Source of the DNA: Ixodes scapularis
Lineage: Eukaryota; Arthropoda; Arachnida; Ixodida; Ixodidae
NCBI RefSeq assembly: GCF_016920785.2
Contig: NW_024609839.1
Location: forward strand, 5,482,196 to 5,546,195
Direction of reading: 5' to 3'
Length of the DNA: 64,000 nt
Position numbers and translations under genes: made by a program. Of the stretch, positions 56,973-64,000 are shown piece after piece. The notes below the pieces were generated by a model. The model worked only from the letters and a program-made list of their open reading frames with translations, had not been told where the DNA came from and searched no databases. Every line of letters starts with the position of its first letter. The first letter of the stretch is position 1.

Positions 56973-59900
56973 CTACCGAGTAAACCTAGAGCAGTGCTGT
57001 TGCACCAATGCCTGTTTATCTCCATGCTGATACGCACTAGAAAGAAATGGAGGTGCATCCTGGTTGCAGAGGGCAGCTGCAGCCTTGTAGGATGGCAGCG
57101 TTGAGCAGAGGTGCAGCACAACTGCCATGAGCTCCCCCACATACTCTGTAATGAGACATTCAAAGCAATTAAAAAATCTGCACCAGCCACGTACAAATAT
57201 GAGCACGGGCATATACCATAGGTGCAGTCAGTCTTGCGCTTAGCAACAGTGGGTCCTTTCTTTGCTTTTGGATACTTGATGACCCACATCTTCTCTCCTT
57301 TCTTGGTCACCGCTTGGGGCCTTCCCGCATTTTCGTTGTAATGGAGGGCAGCGAGGTAGGTCCTGTACAAGATATGCATGACAAAAAAACACCTAAACAG
57401 GAAATAACCAAATTTCTTACACACCTGGCCTTCATGCTTCGGAAGCTGAAGTGGACCTGCTTCGGCGCAAACTGCAACAGAGTACTATGAAAGCACTCTG
57501 TTGCAAATGTCTGCGCCGATGTGGACAGTCGAGGAATGTCGCGAAGCAGGTGAGTGGAGAGCACGATCTCCTCCAGCTTCTGGTGCGCAGGGGACCCTAC
57601 AACAAGAACGTGGGACATAGTGCAATGCAGAAAGCGTATTTCAAGCCTCACAAAAATAAAAATCTGTCCTTACCTTCTGCTAGCCACTTTTTCTCTAGCT
57701 CCTCATGCTCACACCCTGGGAAGAGAGGGTCAGCGTGGGTATGCACACCCACTACGTGTGCCACCAGAGACTTCCATTTTGGCAGGATGAGGTCCTGGTT
57801 GTCGACACTTGACCCAGCACACCAGTACAGATGGTTCACCACTGCCCTTGTCCAAGACCCGAGCTCCTCTAAATGCCGTGACTTGGCAGCTGCAGCCAGC
57901 TTTTTCTTGATGCCTGAAGTGAAATGTTGTAAACAAGGTAAACATGATGCATGCAGGGCACCTTTGGAAAGCCAACAGGCTCTTTTGAAACTCCAGTGCC
58001 AGCTGGAACCTGTCACGCATACTTCAATCTCTTTTTTACTAGCAGCAGCAACAAAGCGTGGCCAAAGCTGGCAGACCTTCTTTTTCTGGAAGCTGCCACA
58101 ACGCCGTTCATATTTTTATGTCTAGATATACCAGGTCTTTCAGTGAAAGCTTTTAAAAATTACTGAAAATAGGTTATCTGAAAAGCAAAGAGGCAAAACA
58201 AAAACAAAGAATTTTGAAGGCTACCACCATGGTAGTAAGTAAAGTAAAAAGTAAAAAGAAGCAACCAGCTTCAAGATAGTCACCAACAAACTTTGCGCCG
58301 TAATGGGTATGGTAGGACAGGTGCGTATAGTGATATCAAATTTCGAAAATCATACCCATTACAGCGCAAAGTCTGTCGGTGAATATCTCTAAGCCAGTTG
58401 CTTCTTTTTACTTTTTGTAAATTGCTTTAGATGACCATGGTGGCAGCCTTCAAAACCCTAATTGCAACATGGCCCAAAAAATTGCTAATTAGAAATTTAA
58501 ATAGCCCATTTTAGTTAGTTAGATAGCTCAATTTTATATCTTTTGCAACTCTTAACACTTCCCACGGCTGGGGAAGTTTACATTTTCCCAAAGGCTGCCT
58601 TCAGGACCACTGCCCAAGCTGGTGATAGTCTCATTGGGATAGATGGAACCTTTTTAAATCTTACCCTTCCCCACATGCCAGCAATCAAAAAGGTGGCAGA
58701 TATCTGAGTGTTCTCGTCCCAGCCAAGCATTGAGCTGGGGATGCCGGTCGGTTACCAGGATTGCCACAATCAACGAGTGGGCCTCAAAAATGCTGAGGGA
58801 CCTCTTGAGGCCTTCCAGCTCCATATGATAGCTGCCCCCAGTTTCATTGGACTAAAAGAAACAAACGAGGACAACATGAAGCAGCACAAACGAAACAAAA
58901 TATGCCAGTTTGTACACCTCAATGTCTGAACATTGAGGTGCGTGTCTTTCCATTGCTGTGTCCAAGTCACAGTAAAGGGAAATGAGTGTAACTCACATCT
59001 CTCGATTTTGTAATTCACATTTCCACACTTTGTAATGATGATAACAAATTATTAAAAAAATTACAAGCTACATGGCCGAAAAAATGCTCAGCAGATATTT
59101 ACCTAGTTGCAAGTATAACATTATATGCTTATGGCAGCATAGAATCTGGAGCACCTATAGAATTTGTGTACATACCTGGACGGTTTCAACGTGAATGACC
59201 TTGTTGTCATCGGCATCAAGCATCGTGTAGGAGCCATACTTGGCCGAGTGGCCAGGTGAGTCTGCTCTCCCGTCAGCGGCGATGGTGAGGTGCCTGCCTG
59301 CAGCAGCTGCGAACAACTCGTTCTGATGCTTGTTCCAGACCTGGTTACGAAAAATACAGGATAGGCAACTGGGCTTGAAACAGAGACCGAGTTTAAATTA
59401 GGTCACATTTTCTTTACAGAATCTACTATTATGTCTTAATGAATGTGTTTTAATGGTTCGAGGACCAAATTTGGCCTACAAGACCAACACACGAGCAGAA
59501 AGAAGGAATTTCAGCCATGGGTTACTCCTTTCCAAACCAGGAACGAAACCACTCGTTTCTGTAGTAAACAGTTTCTAGGCCCACTTTATTGTGGTCACGA
59601 GGAGCAAAGAGCACAGGGAAAACATGGGGGGGGGGGGGGGGGGGGTGTTTCTGTCAGTTTTTAACTTCAGAGTACCTTTTCGATTGAGGGCAGGAGAAAG
59701 GCCTTCTGGATGTTGAAGAAGGTGCCATAGGAGAAACAGACAATCCCCATGCTGGTGAGTGTTCTGAGTGTCTTCTTTACGCAGCTGCCACTGAACAGGA
59801 TTGCCGCAGCCATTAGGATACTCCCCACCGGCTTCCGCTTGATGATGGGCTGGCTGCACCAGTCATTCACGTGTCCACTCCGACAAATTGAGTAGACTTG

Positions 59901-60776
59901 CAGGCTGCAGCCAACGACACTCTTGTCCACGTGGATCAGGGGAGCAGCACATACTTGGCACTTCCCCAGGAGAAGGTCAAGGCAAGACTCGAATACAATG
60001 AATTTCCTCTCCTTTACCAAAGATGGTGTTTCCCTCTCAAGCCTGCGACACAAAAACCAACATCATCTCAACAAACTGTCTAAGCATGATAGATGATCTC
60101 ATAAATTCTTACACGACTGCATACGGACCTAACAGAGCTGTCCTCTGGTGGACAATACGTAGGGTCATCTCTTTCCAGTGGCTGCTTCCCTGATACACCC
60201 AGGTCTTCTGAATCAGAACTGCACAAAAGGGGGGTCACAAAGTGATGTCTGGGAGTTGCAGGGCCTCAGGGAACTCCTAAAACTAACACAGAAATAGGTG
60301 GAGAGGTTGTTGCCAGATGGCGTTCAGATGCTCTAGGCATTGTAGGCCCAAGACCTTTGCATACCTCTGTTCTGGATCACCACAGTTTGACGAGGAAGAG
60401 GTCTGCGGCATAATTCCAGAAAGCTCCGTCTGCACTTTCTTGTTCCTCGATGGTATACATGCTTGTGTACCTAGCAAAAAATCTAAGGCATTAGAAATGT
60501 GCTCCATTTAAATATAATGAATGGGTTTTTGACTTAAACTCTGTGTGCTAACTACACCAAGCTCTCTTTAACAAATACCAAACATCTGCACAGCTCAAAC
60601 ATCGAGATATGTCTGACACCACCTCCTTCTCAGTTTAACTCGCTCAAGTAGAATTCGAACAGAATTAAAATGATTCTCGTGTCAGTATATTTAGTTTACA
60701 TGAATGACCGTACCTGCGTTTCTGCCGAAGCCTGTTGTCTGCGTCATCACGGACCGTGTCTCGTAATGTGACGATG
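56973..60776 (-). CDS. DDE-transposase-like spliced gene, ten downstream exons
   Basis: Exons in gene order: 60714-60776, 60365-60470, 60129-60218, 59676-60042, 59176-59340, 58665-58851, 57674-57913, 57425-57596, 57217-57362, 56973-57145. All have GT-AG introns and join without a stop, giving about 569 residues. Order of motifs: an acidic Ser-rich linker (DDPTYCPPEDSS); a Cys-rich region (CLDLLLGKCQVC, WCSQP, AAAILFSG); AADGRADSPGHSAKYGSYTM; SNETGGSYHMELEGLKRSL; LVTDRHPQLNAW; CHLFDCWHVGKG; VVNHLYWCAG; SPAHQKLEEIVL; YLAALHYNENAGRPQAVT. I recognise this order from uncharacterised transposase-like proteins of fish and invertebrates (Kolobok-like attribution is from memory). The two Asp motifs fit a DDE/RNase H-fold nuclease. 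Intact, so either recently active or domesticated. The 5' end lies beyond the window. Confidence 0.85.
58208..58457. repeat. fold-back MITE-like element in an intron
   Basis: Arms of about 105 bases (58208-58312 and 58350-58457) pair imperfectly: TTTTGAAGGCTACCACCATG at the left against CATGGTGGCAGCCTTCAAAA at the right, and CTTTGCGCCGTAATGGGTAT inward. It sits between the exons at 57674-57913 and 58665-58851. Confidence 0.75.
59624..59646. repeat. poly-G run in an intron
   Basis: About 22 consecutive Gs between the exons at 59176-59340 and 59676-60042, about 30 bases beyond the donor of the latter. Confidence 0.8.
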
Positions 60777-61006
60777 CTGAAAACACAGGATGTCTAGCAG
60801 CAGTCATTGCTCTCAAGGCTGCTGTAAAGTAAACGAAAAGCAGAAATAGTCAATGATTGAGAAACAAAGGAACCTTTGTAGCAACAAAAGCGCTGTGTAG
60901 ATGTCAAACGTGACAATCACTTTGCCAATATGAAGAGGCCTTTGACGGTTTTGCTCGATACAGGTGACGCAAAAGAGTATAGTCCCCCTTCGGTGTGCTT
61001 GCATAC

Positions 61007-61096
61007 CTGTCTGGGTGCGGGCGTCGTCAGTCCATATCAGAGAGGTGGGGGAGGCCACAGGTGGACGCAGAATGGAAACCAACGCACCAAACGTAC
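61007..61096 (-). CDS. diverged array exon (90 nt)
   Basis: The acceptor (GATATATGTCCATAG) and donor (GACAG/GTATGC) match those of the array exons. Phase-1 reading gives TFGALVSILRPPVASPTSLI; the other two frames contain stops. It is the most diverged member and lies nearest the body of the gene. It fixes the reading frame of the whole array. Confidence 0.75.
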
Positions 61097-61245
61097 CTAT
61101 GGACATATATCAATCAGCGTAAAGGTGCATGATTGAGCGACAAGAAAACTTTAGAAGCAACACAAGCACTGTGTACATGCGTCTGGTGGTTCTGCTTGAA
61201 GCAGGTGACACTACGAAGTATAGGTCCCGCTTGGAGCACCTGAGG

Positions 61246-61541
61246 GGGGATCGGTGGCCGAGTGGGCTAGCGCACACCAGCTCAGAGCACGTGGAGCGAA
61301 AGCTCGCGCTGCAGAACCCAAGATGCTGGGTTTTATCCCCACCCCTGCCTGTTTTGATCTGAATGAGCATCGTACCAGCGTGCGGTCGTGCATCACTACT
61401 GCGTGATGTTCGTTAAGGACCCCAGGCAAGTGGCTGTACTGCACTGGGTAAATTTCTCATCTACAGCTGGGAGACAAGTCGCCCGTTGAGGTAGACCAAG
61501 TTCTAGACTTTATAAACATACACACAACCCAATTTTTTTTT
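61246..61541 (+). mobile_element. tRNA-derived SINE inserted in an array intron
   Basis: The head GGATCGGTGGCCGAGTGGGC resembles a Ser/Leu tRNA A-box region. The tail ends in a T-run. It is flanked by a duplication (TTGGAGCACCTG at 61232-61243 and TTGAAGCACCTG at 61543-61554). It splits an intron otherwise like those in the array. It shares head and tail with the element at 12481-13062. Confidence 0.75.
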
Positions 61542-61560
61542 TCTTGAAGCACCTGCATAC

Positions 61561-61650
61561 CTGTCGGGGTGCAGGCTCCATTCGTCAGCGTCAAAGCAGT
61601 GGGTGAGGCCGCTGGTAGAGCCAGCCTGGAACCCAACGCTCGAGGGGCGC
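61561..61650 (-). CDS. array exon, long type (90 nt)
   Basis: Same splice sites and frame as the array exons, encoding APRALGSRLALPAASPTALT and so on. Its downstream intron is the one carrying the SINE. Confidence 0.78.
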
Positions 61651-61678
61651 CTATGAACAGACATGAATCAGCATAGAA

Positions 61679-64000
61679 GTGCATGATCGAGACACAAAAA
61701 ACCTTAGAGCAACATTAGCACAGTGTGGATGCGTCTGGCAGTTCCGCTTGAAGCAGGTGACACCACGCAGTATAGGTCCCATCGGAGTGCCTTCATACCT
61801 GTCGGGGTGCGGGCTCCATCTGTTCGTGTCGGAGCGGTCGGCGAGGCCGCAGGTGGGCAACCCAACGCTCCAGGGGCGCCTATGAACAGACATGAATCAG
61901 CATAGAAGTGCATGATCGAGACACAAAAAACCTTAGAGCAACATTAGCACTGTGTGGATGCGTCTGGCAGTTCCGCTTGAAGCAGGTGACACCACGCAGT
62001 ATAGGTCCCATCGGAGTGCCTTCATACCTGTCGGGGTGCAGGCTCCATTCGTCCGCGTCAAAGCAGTGGGTGAGGCCGCTGGTAGAGGCAGCCTGGAACC
62101 CAACGCTCCAGGGGCGCCTATGAACAGACATGAATCAGCATAGAAGTGCATGATCGAGACACAAAAAACCTTAGAGCAACATTAGCACTGTGTAGATGCG
62201 TCTGGCAGTTCCGCTTGAAGCAGGTGACACCACGCAGTATAGGTCCCATCGGAGTGCCTTCATACCTGTCGGGGTGCGGGCTCCATCTGTTCGTGTCGGA
62301 GCGGTCGGCGAGGCCGCAGGTGGGCAACCCAACGCTCCAGGGGCGCCTATGAACAGACATGAATCAGCATAGAAGTGCATGATCGAGACACAAAAAACCT
62401 TAGAGCAACATTAGCACAGTGTGGATGCGTCTGGCAGTTCCGCTTGAAGCAGGTGACACCACGCAGTATAGGTCCCATCGGAGTGCCTTCATACCTGTCG
62501 GGGTGCGGGCTCCATCTGTTCGTGTCGGAGCGGTCGGCGAGGCCGCAGGTGGGCAACCCAACGCTCCAGGGGCGCCTATGAACAGACATGAATCAGCATA
62601 GAAGTGCATGATCGAGACACAAAAAACCTTAGAGCAACATTAGCACTGTGTGGATGCGTCTGGCAGTTCCGCTTGAAGCAGGTGACACCACGCAGTATAG
62701 GTCCCATCGGAGTGCCTTCATACCTGTCGGGGTGCAGGCTCCATTCGTCCGCGTCAAAGCAGTGGGTGAGGCCGCTGGTAGAGGCAGCCTGGAACCCAAC
62801 GCTCCAGGGGCGCCTATGAACAGACATGAATCAGCATAGAAGTGCATGATCGAGACACAAAAAACCTTAGAGCAACATTAGCACTGTGTAGATGCGTCTG
62901 GCAGTTCCGCTTGAAGCAGGTGACACCACGCAGTATAGGTCCCATCGGAGTGCCTGCATACCTGTCGGGGTGCAGGCTCCATTCGTCCGCGTCAAAGCAG
63001 TGGGTGAGGCCGCTGGTAGAGGCAGCCTGGAACCCAACGCTCGAGGGGCGCCTATGAACAGACATGAATCAGCATAGAAGTGCATGATCGAGACACAAAA
63101 AACCTTAGAGCAACATTAGCACTGTGTGGATGCGTCTGGCAGTTCCGCTTGAAGCAGGTGACACCACGCAGTATAGGTCCCATCGGAGTGCCTTCATACC
63201 TGTCGGGGTGCGGGCTCCATCTGTTCGTGTCGGAGCAGTCGGCGAGGCCGCAGGTGGGCCACCCAACGCTCCAGGGGCGCCTATGAACAGACATGAATCA
63301 GCATAGAAGTGCCTGATCGAGACACAAAAAACCTTAGAGCAACATTAGCACTGTGTGGATGCGTCTGGCAGTTCCGCTTGAAGCAGGTGACACCACGCAG
63401 TATAGGTCCCATCGGAGTGCCTTCATACCTGTCGGGGTGCAGGCTCCATTCGTCCGCGTCAAAGCAGTGGGTGAGGCCGCTGGTCGAGGCAGCCTGGAAC
63501 CCAACGCTCCAGGGGCGCCTATGAACAGACATGAATCAGCATAGAAGTGCATGATCGAGACACAAAAAACCTTAGAGCAACATTAGCACTGTGTGGATGC
63601 GTCTGGCAGTTCCGCTTGAAGCAGGTGACACCACGCAGTATAGGTCCCATCGGAGTGCCTGCATACCTGTCGGGGTGCAGGCTCCATTCGTCCGCGTCAA
63701 AGCAGTGGGTGAGGCCGCTGGTCGAGGCAGCCTGGAACCCAACGCTCCAGGGGCGCCTATGAACAGACATGAATCAGCATAGAAGTGCATGATCGAGACA
63801 CAAAAAACCTTAGAGCAACATTAGCACTGTGTGGATGCGTCTGGCAGTTCCGCTTGAAGCAGGTGACACCACGCAGTATAGGTCCCATCGGAGTGCCTTC
63901 ATACCTGTCGGGGTGCAGGCTCCATTCGTCCGCGTCAAAGCAGTGGGTGAGGCCGCTGGTAGAGGCAGCCTGGAACCCAACGCTCGAGGGGCGCCTATGA
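61679..64000 (-). repeat. tandem array of exon-intron units, 229 and 238 bp
   Basis: Ten units begin at 61679, 61908, 62146, 62375, 62604, 62842, 63080, 63309, 63547 and 63785. Each holds one exon on the minus strand: 61799-61879, 62028-62117, 62266-62346, 62495-62575, 62724-62813, 62962-63051, 63200-63280, 63429-63518, 63667-63756 and 63905-63994. In plus order the types are S,L,S,S,L,L,S,L,L,L (S is 81 nt, L is 90 nt). The 148-nt intron is nearly invariant: donor GACAG/GTATG, branch-like TGCTGATTC, acceptor TGTCTGTTCATAG. In phase 1 every exon is open: GAPGALGCPPAASPTAPTRT for S and GAPGALGSRLPLPAASPTAL for L. A difference of three codons separates the types. The array runs off the window. 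Confidence 0.85.

Noticed and set aside
61799..63994. Alternative reading frame of array exons (RRPWSVG... modules)
   Set aside because: It is open in the ten recent units but meets a stop in the diverged exon 61007-61096 and does not match the phase of exon 60714-60776.
61679..64000. CRISPR-like array or plain satellite
   Set aside because: Unit length (229/238 bp), lack of unique spacers and consistent splice sites do not fit CRISPR. A plain satellite would not explain two in-frame exon types and phase agreement with the downstream gene.
61679..64000. Repeated 68-71-codon plus-strand frames, one per unit
   Set aside because: They run across the introns of the minus-strand gene, have no start context and no similarity to a protein that I recognise.

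Overview
The window looks like repeat-rich genomic DNA from an arthropod, most likely a hard tick. The evidence is internal: GIY-YIG Penelope-like retroelements, tRNA-derived SINEs, several Ty3/gypsy LTR elements, non-LTR retrotransposons, fold-back DNA elements, and spliced genes with canonical GT-AG introns. There are no bacterial operons. The species assignment is inference, because I could run no search. Layout from left to right: 0.5-9.3 kb holds two head-to-head Penelope-like (PLE) copies. The left copy is split by a 3.6-kb MULE-like element with TTCGAA-rich ends. From 9.3 to 15.6 kb there are minisatellites, palindromes, a SINE and mostly unassigned AT-rich DNA. From 15.6 to 22.6 kb a non-LTR retrotransposon is interrupted by a complete but decayed gypsy element (Gypsy-1, 16421-22350, 4-bp ATAT duplication) whose LTRs carry a tRNA-like Pol III promoter. 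A fold-back element packed with TGACGTCA motifs lies at 22.7-23.6 kb. A CR1/L2-like LINE lies on the minus strand at 25.6-29.7 kb. Gypsy-2 (32751-37942) and the young Gypsy-3 (37962-42643) sit 19 bp apart, each with matching LTRs and target duplications. A second TGACGTCA element is at 42.7-43.5 kb, a third PLE at 44.1-46.2 kb and a LINE RNase H fragment at 48.3-49.0 kb. The right part holds two convergent, apparently intact spliced genes. The first (+, 49532-52016) has three exons and encodes a 188-residue protein with the cysteine/histidine-rich P2X7-receptor C-terminal (ballast-like) domain. The second (-, 56973 to beyond the window end) encodes a DDE-transposase-like protein with the DGRADSPGHSAKYG and VTDRHP motifs. 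All ten of its downstream exons join in frame with clean splice sites. A degenerate gypsy fragment (about 53.9-56.9 kb) lies between the two genes. The most unusual feature is at 61.0-64.0 kb. Upstream of the transposase-like gene, and in phase with it, lies a tandem array of at least twelve small exons of 81 or 90 nt. Ten of them sit in near-identical 229- or 238-bp units whose 148-bp intron is almost invariant. Every exon is a multiple of three, starts and ends in phase 1, and is open in the same frame. The array could therefore add variable numbers of Ala/Pro/Thr-rich 27- or 30-residue modules to the protein. It continues past the right edge of the window.
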